This document shows positions 1 to 12,331 of a DNA stretch of 64,000 bases, one piece after another. Each line of letters opens with the position of its first letter. Position 1 is the first letter of the stretch. Below the pieces are notes generated by a model. That model searched no databases. It was not told the origin of the DNA and saw only the letters and a list, made by a program, of their open reading frames with translations. The position numbers were made by a program, and so were the translations under genes. The DNA comes from Phellopilus nigrolimitatus. Taxonomy: Eukaryota > Basidiomycota > Agaricomycetes > Hymenochaetales > Hymenochaetaceae. The stretch covers positions 21,185 through 85,184 of the forward strand of contig JAJOHG010000122.1 of assembly GCA_021029095.1 (NCBI GenBank), read 5' to 3'.

Positions 1-2075
1 TGACGCCGCCCAGCTTCGTGTTGACCTTGAGCGCGACACTCGCGAGATACTGGTCCCGGCCTTTCTCTTTCCTAACATTCGCCATCTGCATACAGACGGT
101 CGCGATCCCGAGCTTGGAGTCACACAGCTTCTTCAGTCCCGGGTAGATCCCGTTGTTGGATACGAAAACGAGCATGATGTTCGGACGCCCAGGAAGCGTC
201 TTGATCTCAATCTCAATCGCGTCGATTGCCGCGGTACGCAGTGGGTCGCGTGGGTTTGCTTGCGGGAGCCGCACGAAAAGAAGCGGCGGGAGTGCGTCGT
301 CGACCTGCATCCCGCCTGCCCGGCACGTGGCCAGGAACCGCGTCACGACGCCGCGCAGCGCCGGGTCTGAGGAATCCCTGAAGTCCTCGCGCCCGCCGTC
401 CGCAAGGACGAGAATGGCGGCGCGAGTGAGCTGCGCGGACCGGTGGAAGCGCACGTTGCGGGTGTTCCAAGATCCGTTGGCGACGGTGAGAGAGTCCGAC
501 GAGTAGATAACTTTGGGCGGGCTGAGAAGGCGCGCAGGGACGACCGCCATGTCGAGGGAGAATTTGACCCCGAATCCCTGTATGGGCGGTGCGCCCGAGC
601 GCAGACCCAGTACTTCAAGTCCCTGCTCGGCGATCGTTTTGGCACTGACGAACGGCGGCACTGTCGTGTACTTTTCCATTTCCAGAATTTCGCGCTCGGA
701 GAGCATACCTGCGTATGGTTGACCCGACTCGATCTCGCAGAGCTCGGCGGGAACAAAGGTATCCTTAGCCTTGCTTCCCACATTGACCACGGGCAAGTCG
801 TCCGCATGTTGGAGGCGGATGTTGAACTCTACATGATATGGTGAGCTTTGACATTCTAGCTAGTCACCAAGCTGTGCTTACTTCGTTGAAAGTATTGCTC
901 CACGCTGACCATCCCACCCAATTCCTCGCACTGGAAGACCGTCTTCCTCGCCGACTGGCTCCCGAAAGCCTTAATCCCGCTCTTCCTACGGTAGCCTAGA
1001 TGCTTCGTCGTGACCCTCATGCGCCGGTAAAAGTTCTGGGGGTTGCTTGCCCCGTACGATGTCTGCTGATATTTGATCATCGCATCGCTGAGGCGCGCGT
1101 TCGGGACGTAGAACGCGCCCATGCAGACGTTCACGTTGACCATCAGATTCCCGTATGCAGGGCGCACGGTAGCGAAGAACCCTTTCCATGCCTCGAGACC
1201 CGCACTGAGAGCGAGCGGCGATTCGCCCAAAACTGAAGGGGGAAACAAGTAACCTTTCTTGTCGGGCACGCCCGTGTGCGACGCGTGCGCGGTCGTGATG
1301 AGGTTGAATGCTGAGATGATCGGGAGTGGATTATAGCTTGCATCCTCGCCTCGCAGGTAGCTAGAAACATTCATTTTCAAATAGGATCAGTCGCGTATCT
1401 AGTTGCGAATATGAACACTTACCGATCCAAATCTGCAGTCCTCAGTTCCTTGGGCTCGAGGACCTTGACCGTATAAACCCTCTCAGGTCCTTCTGAGACT
1501 GTCGCAGAGAAGTCTGCAGGAAGGCGGCTTCTCGACACCAGCCTCTGCGTCCAATCATGCGCTATCTCATGGAGGTAGGGTGCAACCTCCAACGTGGATT
1601 CCAAGAGCTCGAATACACGCTTTCGAGCAGTCAAAGAGACCACATCGGGAGCAATCACGACTGGGTAGTCGTACAAAACGATGTCCTTTGGATACTTGAG
1701 CGCAAAGAAATTCGCGCGAACTGCAATCGCGGCGCCGCGCTTCCCAAATCCTGGGCGCACGACGCGATCGGGGTCTGAGGCCGACAGCGCTCGGAAGCGA
1801 GAGACAAGAGCGTCCTGCTCCCTGTCCGAAAGCCGCGCGTCGGCCTGCGCGGGCGTGTTGGGGGCATAGACCTGTACGGCTCCAGAGCCGAAACCGAGCT
1901 CTCCACCGCTATCGCGAGGGTCGCCCGAAGACAAGCGTAGACCGGAGGATCTAGAAGACAAGTCGCCTTGCTCCCCACGAGCCATAGGAGGTGCCCCTCG
2001 GTGACTCGGAGGAATGCCTCGACCGTGTTGGCCGCGATCACCTCGTCCAACGCCGTGTCCTTTAGAGTTGTCCAT
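1..2075 (-). CDS. Argonaute protein Ago-1 (3' part beyond window edge)
   Basis: Small-RNA-guided Argonaute of the eukaryotic QDE-2/AGO type. Visible exons on the minus strand are 2075-1423, 1360-882 and 828 to the edge; phases join correctly (2, then 1) and introns are 62 and 53 nt. About 653 residues are visible. The N-terminus is rich in Gly, Arg and Ser, as in many AGO proteins, followed by the N domain (residues about 60-215), the L1/PAZ region, L2 and the MID domain. MID guide 5'-phosphate residues are present: IYPGLKK (Tyr, Lys), CMQMAN (Gln) and LKVNTK (Lys). The window ends at KLGGV, just before the first PIWI aspartate, so slicer competence cannot be judged. No stops or frame breaks are seen. 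The start is the first ATG of the open frame. It is close to Ago-2 at 14.5 kb but clearly diverged. Confidence 0.93.
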
Positions 2076-3487
2076 GATAGTTCTTTGTTGTGTATGAGTA
2101 AAAGTGAACAGTGTCTGAAGTGGATGGGATGGAAGGATGAGGTAGCAAGAGACGTACGGGGGTGTCCTTAAGTACTGAAAACTAGCACTTTGCTTCTCAT
2201 GAAAGGTTTGATCGCAGCTATAGGCATTCTTAGGAGTGCACCGCAGCCGAGTGAAAATGCAGTTGGGAACCTGCGGTGTGCTTCGAATGCTGCGAAGGGT
2301 TCACTCCGAGTCAGTGCAAGCTCTAAACAAACCGCTAAGTTTCCACTCTTCGCTAGTCACATCAGATTGAGCACCGACCTCCGACCGCAGCCAGCTGCGC
2401 CTATGGATACATGCGTGCAGCAATGTTGTCACTCGCTGCAGAACAAGGCGGGCATTGTGAACGCAGCGTGTCGTTCCCATTGTTGCAAGATGTGCCTGCG
2501 CCATCAGCAAAAACTGCGTATATTGAATCTGCGCCGCCAGTTTGTTTGAGAACACAGTTACGCCGCGGTTGACGCAGTATACAGAGACCTATCAGCAGGA
2601 CGACAGAGACGAGAGCAAAGGTTATTGGTTTACGACCTGTCGTCTGGAAAATAGAGTGCACGTGAGATGATAAGCGAGGACGCGTGACACAGCAGACGCG
2701 AATTTACCGGCCCTAAAAGTGTCTTCCAGCTCGATAACGCGCACTTCTACGTACGGGCTTCTTTTATTTTATTTTTATTTTATTGTATCGACGAAAATTC
2801 AGAAAGATGGATGGCTATTCCCATTGAGTCAAGATATCACTCCATGTTTCATCATCTGAACTTCAAGTCTTCTTTTACTGTTGAACGCAAATGATGGAGC
2901 TCAAGATTGAAAAAGCTTTTGTCTCTGAGACGCAGTGCACAGTATCCGCATCATTATTTTGAACCTTCATATTATCTTGATCCGCATCGGCGCATTGTTT
3001 TACAAACTCCAGGCCCGCAGTATTCTCCAACATCTCTCGTATTCACCTGCGCTTCCGGTGATTCCCCAATGCTTCCTCCGCGCAGCTCGAGTTCGAATTT
3101 AGCTCTGGGTAGCACCGCAGCCGCAGTGACGCTGCTCCACTTGCTCTCTCGCAGCCTCTTGCGCGCTCGGTTCCGAGAAATAGCTCTCCTTCCCTTCACT
3201 CTAAATTAGCAATCTCGATGACAGTGCGCGCAGTAATTCAAAGCGAAGTTAAGGCTCACGTTCCAGTAGTTCGGACACAGTCTCAGGCGCCAGCGTCTTC
3301 AGCAGAGGTTCTCTAGGCTTTGCCGCCCAGGCGGCGAAGTCTTCTTATCCCTGCCCATATTTTTAGCCATAACAAAGACGAAAAAATCAGCAAATGCTTT
3401 TACACAAGCTAATAAGTAGACAGGAAAGCGATGTATCCCCACGATTTATTCGAGCTACAACTGAGGCCTGAGGATCTGGAATCACTT
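2076..3487. other. intergenic region, no gene recognised
   Basis: Upstream region of Ago-1, about 1.4 kb. It holds an AT-rich stretch at 2,760-2,790 (TTTTATTTTATTT-type run) and short ORFs on both strands. None shows a domain, plausible splice structure or similarity to other parts of the window. Confidence 0.5.
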
Positions 3488-4165
3488 CCGTAAACATCGC
3501 AGCCTTACAATAAGGCCTTCCTCAGAACAATGGTCGCGTGTGAAGGATCCCGAGGAAAAGGCGAGCGATGAAGATGTAAATTGCGCAATCTGATGAATGC
3601 TGTGAGAAAAACGAGTGTTGGAGACGGCACAGTGATTAAGTAGGTAGGAATTTGGAGACCAGTGATTTGTGGAAAGCATTCTACAAGTGATGCGAAAACA
3701 TTGAGCGTCAACGAGCTTTTTCGGGATTCCGGCGCGTTAGAAAGCTGGGGAATCCATAACGTCTCTAAGGAGATGCAGTGCATGAATATGTCTGTAAATT
3801 GACTGTCAGACATATCCACACCGTCCAATGCTGTAGTTCAAATTTTTGAAGTCGAGTCAAGCGGTGAACGCACGAAATGTGATAAGGTTCTTGGCGTCGT
3901 AGTTGGAACCATACTTGCGCTTGAAGACGAGTGCTTGCAGTAATGGGTTACCTCGTGAGATAATTCGAACTTTTCCGAAGACGGGAATGCATGATCGCAA
4001 TCGAGACGGCGAGAATGTGCAGAAACGATTACGTCTCGATTGGATGTAGCGAGGGTTTGGAAGAGTCGCTAGACTCGAGAGACTGTTGTAGGAGAGACAT
4101 CGGAGCTCCTGCATATCAATCAAGGACAATCTAGAAAGGAACCTGGGCAAGATTATGTCGTTCAA
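3488..4165 (-). pseudogene. F-box/LRR protein relic (middle and C-terminal part)
   Basis: Two minus-strand open segments (4165-3857 and 3828-3505) match parts of the intact F-box/LRR protein at 31.6-33.6 kb. Shared strings include SLATLP, SQF.DIFMHCISLETLWI and RSPFPRDPS. The F-box N-terminus, a large central part and the C-terminal coiled coil are missing, and the two blocks lie in different frames with stops between them. It is a decayed family member, not a second functional gene. Confidence 0.8.
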
Positions 4166-4369
4166 GAACTTGTCGACCTCAATGTTGTTGGTATCCGCGG
4201 CGATTTACATAAGCATGATTTCTAAATGTGAAGCGACGCTCAGGGTGTCAGCACGTGCGCGTGAGCGGACCCTTTTCGATGCTCCGCTCCGAGCCTCCGA
4301 GTCGCCGACACGACGGGCGCGCTCGCACTGCATTACGTATACAAGCCGCCCTGCCCGCCCGCTTCACAA

Positions 4370-6240
4370 CAATACGACATACTGCCCTCGCATCTCGTCC
4401 TCACCTTCGTCCTGCTCGCGCTGGTGCCCACCGGCATCTACCTTCAGCTGACGTCACGGAACGGGCTGCGCGGGCTGCTCGCCGCTCTACAACGGCAACG
4501 TTCCTACGCGCAGGCGGTGCGCACGCCGCTTTGTTGATGGACAGGACGCGCGCAAGGCCCCAACGAACTGTCGTTCGCGGACACGTCCCTCGCAGACGGT
4601 CTTACTGGGCGCCAATGGCATGCTCCGGGGCCCAAGTGCGTTACTTTCCATCTGTAGACGAGATTTTCCATTCGGAAAACTAACAATCATCAAATCACTT
4701 CGTGAATAGTGTACGACGGCCGCTGGTCCGTGACGCCCTCGCTCATCGCGATCCGGTCGCGGATGCGCGCCGGCGCAAGCCATGGGTGCGCGTTCGGCAT
4801 CGGCGCCGTGCGCGCGTACGAACCGCTCATCGCCCGGCGTGGCGCGCCGCTCGTCGCGGAGTTGGAGATGCGCGCTGGCGGGCCGGGAGGCGGACCTCGC
4901 GATGTTTTTTGGCACCTTTGCGTGCGTGTTGCGCTCGTTAGACTTACCTCCTGGTGCCCTGGCTGAAGCACGGTGATTTGATTCAGCACGGATTTCATGG
5001 GTGACATGGCGTACGTCGCCGCTGTAAAGCGAGATGCGTGCGTGTTGTAATCGGGTTCTTTGATTTGCAGCTTCGGAGGAGGATTTGAGCTCATGGGCGA
5101 GGAATACGTGCGATCATATCGTCGTTCTGTGAGTAAGCGACTGCATTATTTTTCTTGAACGGTCTGCGTCTGAACGAGGGCTTGGTTTTAGCACTGTAGC
5201 CGTCATCGTGGATTCCTGGGCTGCACCGCGGGCTTCCTATCGCTCGGCCGGGGACCACTGCATACAGGAAACTCGCCGCCGAGCGCGTCCTCGCGCGCAG
5301 AGAGGAGAATGGCGTCATGAAGGACCTCTTCCATCACATTGTGCATTCGAAACGAATGTAAAAAAGCTACTTATCAATGCTCATCTGGGATCTTAACAAC
5401 AGTGACGAGGCAGGGCTGGACTCGCCGCCGCCGCCGCCGCCGCTTCCGCTCATGGCCGACGCGTCGCTCGCAATCATAGCAGATGCAGACAGGGCGCCCG
5501 GTGCGTTCGGCGGCGTCTTCGCCTACCTTCTCTCGCACCCCGAAGCGTACAGAAAGCTGACGGAGGAAATTGATCACACGTCCTCGCTTTCGCTGATCGA
5601 CACCGAGCTGGACGCGCACAGGCTGTCGGAATGCCGTTCCTCAACGCCGTCATGTACGCTATTTTTACTTTATGTTGTCTATTCGCTTGGCAGTTCGTCT
5701 GACGCGCGCCGCCCCACAGAAGCGAGGCGCTGCTCCTCCAGCCGGCGCTGAACGTGCAGCTGCAGCGGGCGCCCCAGCAGGCTCCAAGTGGGCGAACGAT
5801 AACCGTCTTCTCCTCGGATCGGCAGCTCGCACCTATCCGAGTTAAAGCTGAACCCTGGTCCCCGCTGGCTTCATCTCGGAGGACACGGCTGTCCAGTTCC
5901 CGATGAACATTACGTCGCCCACCGCGACCCGCAGGGCTTCCGCTCCAGGCAGGCTCTTCCCTGTGCCCGAGACCGCCGCCGCTCCTGCCGGCCGGTTCAG
6001 GATGAACCGCGCCGCGTTCGTCCCCTCCTTCCTCGACCGTTCGATGGACTGTGCCGAGAAGCGCCGCGCGCGGTCGCCGTGCAGCTGCTCTAGTCCTTCA
6101 ATGTGCGCCTCGCGCGCGCGTTTTTACTTTGCGGGAGAGGGAAGGGCAGCTGCGGGACGTGTGCATCCTGGAGATGGGCCGCCTGCCGATCGTGCTAGAT
6201 TGCAGGTGGGCCAGAAACGCGCTCCAAGAGGTTCCCATCA
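4370..6240 (+). pseudogene. cytochrome P450 monooxygenase relic
   Basis: Decayed microsomal P450. Pieces in order on the plus strand: N-terminal membrane anchor (4,376-4,480, YDILPSHLVLTFVLLALV), GPNELSFADTSL (about 4,560-4,600), PSLIAIR near 4,737, ARRGAPLVAELEMRAGGP (about 4,830-4,890), a TDFMGDMA piece (about 4,990), SFGGGFELMGE (about 5,070), an exon ending in GVMKDLFHHI (about 5,310-5,340), a helix-I-like stretch PLPLMADASLAIIADADR, then GVFAYLLSHPEAYRKLTEEI (about 5,510-5,570), MPFLNAVM and LQPALNVQLQRAPQQ (5,630-5,790). The heme-binding region is damaged: the Cys remains (SMDCAEKR, about 6,045) but the FGP element before it is lost. The expected initiator reads ATA and there are several frame changes, so it is a pseudogene. 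Order and motifs fit a basidiomycete P450; the subfamily cannot be told. Confidence 0.82.
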
Positions 6241-6831
6241 CACAAAAAGGGCCAAAAAGGATACGTGGTCATGCAAGCATAGATGCAGAGGACACATATA
6301 CATTAAGCACGAAATGATGAGTTGAGTTGGTATTTTGTAGGGGTGCCGAATACTTTTCTGATCCGCTTGTACGTGTATAAGTGGTTGTACGATTGGTATA
6401 TTTATAACCGATAAGTCTCGCGGATAGATTATAGCCTATATGTCGGCTATAGCCAGCGAACTAGTACTTGCAGCCATTCCGCGTGATCAAACACCTCCGC
6501 TTCCACTCGCCCAACGGGGAAGTGATAACAAGAAATCCGGGCCTCCCTAAATCGTGACTAAGCGCCGGTGCGCACGAATCCATTTGCTTCCGGCTCTGCA
6601 AGCGATGATCAAGCTTCATGTAAATCGCAAATCATGCTGAAATACGAGGGGCGTGGTCGTCAGCAGTCGCACACAGTGTCCGTTTGTCCCGTTGGCAGTG
6701 GTGGGCCGCGGGAAAACGCGATAGATAGCAAGATGTCTAAGTGTCTAAGTGATGTGGGCAAGGAGGCATACGACAGGGACCCATCTAAAACGACAAAATT
6801 CCGAGAATATATGGAAGAAATCAGACGCAGA
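6241..6831. other. intergenic gap, no gene recognised
   Basis: Between the P450 relic and the 3' end of the acyltransferase. I see no coding signature. A plus-strand ORF (6,568-7,335) enters this gap but is antisense to the acyltransferase exons and is regarded as chance. Confidence 0.5.
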
Positions 6832-8544
6832 CTACAAACGTGCAGAAACCTGGCTCTTCCACTTTTCCAACTCCGTCGTCACCTCTGGCGGTTCGCTTCC
6901 ACTGACATATGTTTCCGAGAAGTCTCGCTTCACAGTCTCATACACTTTCTCGGCCATTCCTCGTGGCACACGGAAGTATGCGTGAAGACTCCCTCCGCAT
7001 GCGTGCCATGTGCCGTCGGACATGCGTATGGGATTCGCCTCGAAACCGCGGATATAGTTCTCGTTCGAGGGATAAAGGTAGAAGCAGCATTGTCCGGCTC
7101 CGAAATGTTGTGTATGGAAAGGTACACTAAGGAAGGGCAGGGGTCGAAAGCATCGCGACGGAAGTCAGATAATGGGGCATCAACAAAACCAAATCCACCC
7201 ACCGATGTAGGAGGTTGGCCGCCAAGGTGCGTTCTCCGGGGAACATCCACGGAATCTGATTCGTTCGGCCCATTTCGGAAAAGCGCTGCTCGCAAAGCGC
7301 GATACAATCGTGCAAAGATTTGGGATCTTGAGTGATTCTTATCGTCTCGCGTACGACGGAAGCTAACGCGCCAATGTCGAGCAGCTTTGGTTCCGAAATC
7401 GCGGGGGATACGGTATATACGATGACGTTCCCCGTGGCTGAGAGTGCCGGAAACTCGTATGCACCTCCGAGTGAGAGCTTTCTCCCTCGATACTGAGTTA
7501 TAGACGTGAGATTAACTTGATGATGAATGAAAGGTCACTTACCCCGACGACGTTCATTAGCCTATTAAATGGGTGAGAGTAAACGCGATTGAATACTGTG
7601 AAAAGGTATGCAATGATAGTGTCGCCTTTACTCGGACGTCGTCCGGCTCCTAAACTCGCCATCTTCTGCAGCACGCTCATCTGTTCGTCATTGAACACTA
7701 TATCTACACGCTCTGTCGTCTCCATTTTGCTATTCCATTTCTCCGTAATCTTCTCCTGGTCATAGCCCTCTCGCAGATGCGGCATGTACTCCATGAGGTG
7801 TTCGGGTGCGATTCCGGAGAGCAGACTCGGAACCTCGAAATACTTTTCAAACGTCGGAAGGGGGCGTGAAAGGGCAACCCCTTCGTAAAAATCCGAGACG
7901 GTTTGTTGCAGCATTGAAATAGTCCACCCGTCCCCGAGCACATGGCACGATGTGATGACAATGACGCACTCGTTGCAGATCGGGTAGTTTGTGACCTTCC
8001 ATCGAATCAGTGGGTGGTTTTCAACGTCCACTGGAGGAGCATGGAGCCAAGGAAGCGGGTCAAACACTGGGCAATCTCCCTCGGAGAGCTGCTTGTCTGT
8101 TGGAGTGTGATCGCCTGTCGTGACGATCAGAGGAATAGCTGATTTGCTGAGCACAATCTAAAGCAGTTGCAGACGGTAAGTGCTACCACACGTATCTTTA
8201 AATATTTGCTTACCTTCCAATTTCCGTCCTCCAGGCGCTTTAGACGACCACAGACATGTGGGTACGCCGCGAGCGCTTGAGCAATGGCTATCTTCAAGCG
8301 TTGAATATCCATCAAGCATGGAATCAGCCACGTTGCATAGATCTAATGCGTCCAAAACTATCGCATAAATTTTAGGACTTGCAAGATAAGAAAATGACTG
8401 TACGGGGGAGAAGTTCTGGTCCATTCCGGGGACTGGCAGAGAGAGACATCCGTCCAGACGAGATGGAGATATGGGTTCGATCCAATGCGTTTCTGTGTTG
8501 TGCGCATCGATAAAGGAGCAGTTTTGGGAAGCGGTCGCGCTCAT
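6832..8544 (-). CDS. BAHD / trichothecene 3-O-acetyltransferase-like acyltransferase
   Basis: Predicted CoA-dependent O- or N-acyltransferase of the transferase family (PF02458), probably cytosolic. Five exons on the minus strand: 8544-8404, 8342-8214, 8157-7543, 7492-7203 and 7126-6832. All junctions are GT/AG with matching phases (0, 0, 0, 2) and total 1,470 nt, giving 489 residues. Hallmarks: MDIQRLKIAIAQALAAYPHV followed by CGRLKRLEDGNW in the N-terminal half; the catalytic HxxxD motif in SCHVLGDGW; NVVGYRGRK near mid-protein; and HFGAGQ at the position of the family's DFGWG motif, which is therefore divergent. No frame break was found. The gene is next to a dead P450, so it could be what remains of a secondary-metabolite tailoring pair, but that link is inference. 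The substrate is unknown. Confidence 0.88.
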
Positions 8545-11500
8545 CGTCTCTATGGTTATTAGAGAAATATACACTCAGACTCGCGCACAGGAGTACAAGA
8601 GTCTGAGGGATGGTGCCGTTGAGCAAAAGCTATTTAAAGCTTTCAAGCTCCTATCAGTAACGATAACAAAAGATAGGATAAAGATCCATGGTAAAACCCG
8701 TCCAACGGCAGCTCGTACATGGAAATGACACCGAGGATCGGTCCATAACGGATTGCAAAGTTCGTCCGCAGGTAGCGTTTTTTTTTCAGTCTTCCCAGAT
8801 AGAACATTCCTTCAAGTCTAAAGACGTTCTCTAATTCGACTCGACTAGGCCTTATCCCCATCCGTTCAAGCTGGGGAAAAAAGGCCGAGATAGCAGAGGA
8901 CGGCCTCTGGGACTCGGACCATGGCTGAACGCTGAACCAGCTCGAGTCCACTTTGGCGCTTACGCCAAACCTGTTCGGGACTTGGTCAAATTACGTTTCT
9001 ACGGACGCTTGTACTTGGCCATCCTCAATTGAAAATATCAGCAAGCCGCTAGATCTAGTGTTTTATAATCATTGCGGGGCTGACATAAGCTCGCAAGGCA
9101 GCATCATATACTTATGATATTACAGTATAACTCAGCTTTGATCGTCGCAAATTAGTCCAATATCCTATTTTACTCCATGATCCTTGCTGCAAGGGTAAAT
9201 CGACTCCTGACCTTCTTCTTGAATCCTATTTCTCTCCAGTGCAATATCGTGTACATCGTCAGTGTAGCAAACGCATTCTTTTGGTAGGAGACGGAGAAGC
9301 GAACTTATACACGAAACCGGTAATGTGTGTCGGCCGATGCCGGTGCACACTTCTTCGACTGTTCGACAACCTACTGCAGACTTTGAAAAACTCACTGGTC
9401 CAATGGTGCCGTCTTTCCAGATTCTTATCTTTTCGGACCGCATCCTATAACGATTTTAACGAGCGGTGCGAGTCTCGGGAAGCGCAGCTCGTGGCACGTG
9501 TCCATCACGCCAGTAATTTGCATACTGTCAATTGGATTCAACACGATTCCCGTAGGTGCAAGAGATCTTAGAGAACAAGTAGGAAAAATAACGATGTATA
9601 AAGTCTAAGTGCCTTGTTTCTAATCACTTTCTAGAGTCTCTCTGGGGCGCTGGATCGAGTCAGAGACGACTCACATTCACCTATCTCTTTCGAGGTTCAT
9701 TGGCTTATTTCCCTCGAACTTCCTTAAATTATCTATTCGTTTCCTAGGTGCTCTAAGGATGCTCCATTTTTGAATAAATTTGGGTTAGTGAAGCTGTGTT
9801 AAAACCCGACGCGTGCAACAAATAACCTTCGTGGCCTGGTTGGTGGTTGGGATTTTCGTTGAGTTTTCTTTTGACCAGAACTCCAGCGCTTTCGTTTTAC
9901 GGGTGAAATCCGATCACATGTGTACGTTTTTATCTTATTATTCTATTTTATCTTAATCGTTTCGGTGTATTTCTTTACACACGCTCAACAATTCGCTACA
10001 TGTCCATCTTTACAGATACCTATGCTCACTTATTTGAGAAAAGTACGCCCGAGAAAGCATGGCTCGCGCAACGTATCCGACGTCTGTCGTCATATACTAA
10101 GCCCAGAATATAGACTGATATGCCTAGGTTGTCGCCTGACAGCAAGACAACTTCTGTGTCACAAGCTCCGAAAGACTTGGACTTCAAACTGGCTACGCCT
10201 CGGAATCTGCCCTCTCAAGATTAAGCTCAAGTTTAACCTTCGGGCTGCGCATCCCATATTGCATTCGCTTGCCTTTGGTTGTTTTACGGCTTCCGGTCCT
10301 CCAAGGAAGCCTTCTGTAAAAAAAATTCACGGATCATGCAGGCAGACACAAACTCACAAAGCACCGGACATCGGGCTAGACCCACCGATTGTCATCAACT
10401 AAATTCAATGTTCTTCACCAATGATCGGCTTTCGTACGTCTTTATGATCGAGACGTAAAGTACTCGCGAGGACTTGCTTTCTTGGGTCTCCATTCTTCCG
10501 CCAACCCTGTCTCGTCTGTATAAGTGTTCGCGGCTGAATATCATCTGACCTGATAGATGAGTGGTTATGCATTCACTGCGTGTGTGATTCGACTCTTCGA
10601 GCAGCAAAACGGTAATTGTGATGCTTCGGACTGAGCGATTACAAATAAGACTCCGTCCAAGAATTTATCTTTGGAAGACCTGAAACGTGCGAGTCCTAAT
10701 GCCTATGTCTTAATCTCATTCAGATTATGTTTGGGAAGTTTAATATCTGGATGTTCACACTGAGCACGGGAGCGAAGTCCACGTCGATTTCGTGCGTCCT
10801 CAAGGTCAGCCTCATTCACTATGACGTTTTACCAGAATCTGAATACTTTGACTCGGTATCAAACCCTACTGCTTCAAGTTTGTCCCGCAGTTCCGCTTGC
10901 CAGAGAAAATCACACACGCAGCATCCTTGGCGGGTAGAAACCCCATTGGTGCATCCTGTCATCATGACTCGAGGAAATGTAATGAAGTCATGGGAATTCT
11001 GTTAGATGTCTTAAAGTGCGGTCCTATCAGCTTTGGACACCGTTCAAGGAGAAGGCATCACCCAAATTCCTTGCGTTCACGGGAACAGAGCGGCCATCTC
11101 CATTGCATGAGTCCGATCAAACAGATTTAATTCTACATATCTACTGTTGCTTCTGTTACTTATATTGACAATGAGTGGGACCATTTCTTTTTCATATTTT
11201 CTTCATCCTCTGTTCAGTATATTCTAAGGAGTCGGAAACCCTCGATTGATAGAATACTCCAGATCTTTGGAAGAACATGCTTCACTGAAGGGAACTCTTG
11301 AACTCTTTTTATGAAATCTTTCCGACAAGTCCGAACTTCCGACGTGAGAACGTGCGGTGTCGTTTAATAAGCCATTACAACTGAGTCTGCTTACAGTCGC
11401 ACGCTTCACCATTCTCTATAATTGAAACAAAACATGGAAGAATTTATTGCCCGGCTCCTGATAGCTAGCCACAACATTTGAGATCAGCATCAGGCATTTT

Positions 11501-12331
11501 TTGTGGGCTTCGTAGGACGGCAAATCCGTTCCGTCATCCGAGCGTAGATTGCCTATAGGATCTTCGAATTTCGAAAGGCTAACGGAGAAAACAAAATTTA
11601 AGCTTTTGCTTTCTTCTGCGGAGGCAGTCCGCGTATGGTAAAGAGTAAAGCAGGATATGTAGCAAGAGTAAGGCACGGGACAAGTGAGCCTCTAAAGGGA
11701 TACCAGATGCGGAAACAGCACCCGAGGAAGCACTTCGTTATTATCCCCAGATCCGAAGAGGCGGGGAATGCGTGAGTCGAGGCGCGCCATATATGCATTA
11801 TAGGAGGCCGGCTAAGAGTTGACTCGGGGGAATTGAGGGCGTGTTTTCGGTCTAGAATCTGACAGATCCAGCTCATGTATGTCCATGCCAGCAAAAAGGA
11901 GTTTGTTCACAGAGGTCACGGGCTTTGTGAAGTCAATGTTCCTGCGCCACGAGTATTAGCCGAAGTCACCCTCGTTCCCCAGCCTGAGACTCGCTGCTAG
12001 CCCCTGAGATGTGATCGTTTCCGAGTGCAGGCTCGAATTCGAAATTGTTGAGATCTGCGATTAAAAATACCATAAGCCTGAATGTGGGCTTTTTGATGTG
12101 TCTTCAGTAACACGCGCCTTCTGGTGGTATGTATATAAGAGGGACGACCACACGCGAACTGTGAACATTTTTCAGCGTCCCGAGCCGCCAAACGGTCAAC
12201 CAACAGTGAGTAATCACTCGTGGGAATATTCTCTCTATTCGGCTAAGTGGCGATCGACGTGTCTTCGTTTTTTTCTCGTTTGCTAACCACCGTCATCGCG
12301 ACCTCCGTTCTGCAATCGCTACTTTTCAACG
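8545..12331. other. 3.8 kb with only unassigned short ORFs
   Basis: I can place no gene here. Longer open stretches are 8,951-8,643 (-), 9,443-9,165 (-), 9,920-10,402 (+), 10,727-11,130 (+) and 11,894-11,598 (-). The last encodes a Trp/Leu-rich stretch that might be part of a membrane protein. None has a recognisable domain. The patchwork of short open segments separated by stops looks like old, decayed coding sequence, but I cannot name the families. Confidence 0.4.

Noticed and set aside
6568..7335. 255-codon plus-strand ORF
   Set aside because: Antisense to exons 4-5 of the acyltransferase, which have clear family motifs.
8158..8574. Apparent frameshift at the start of the acyltransferase
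   Set aside because: Resolved by a 61-nt GTACAG..TTAG intron that joins NFSP to IYATW in phase.
9165..9571. Possible enzyme fragment on the minus strand
   Set aside because: Some protein-like strings but no motif strong enough to name a family.
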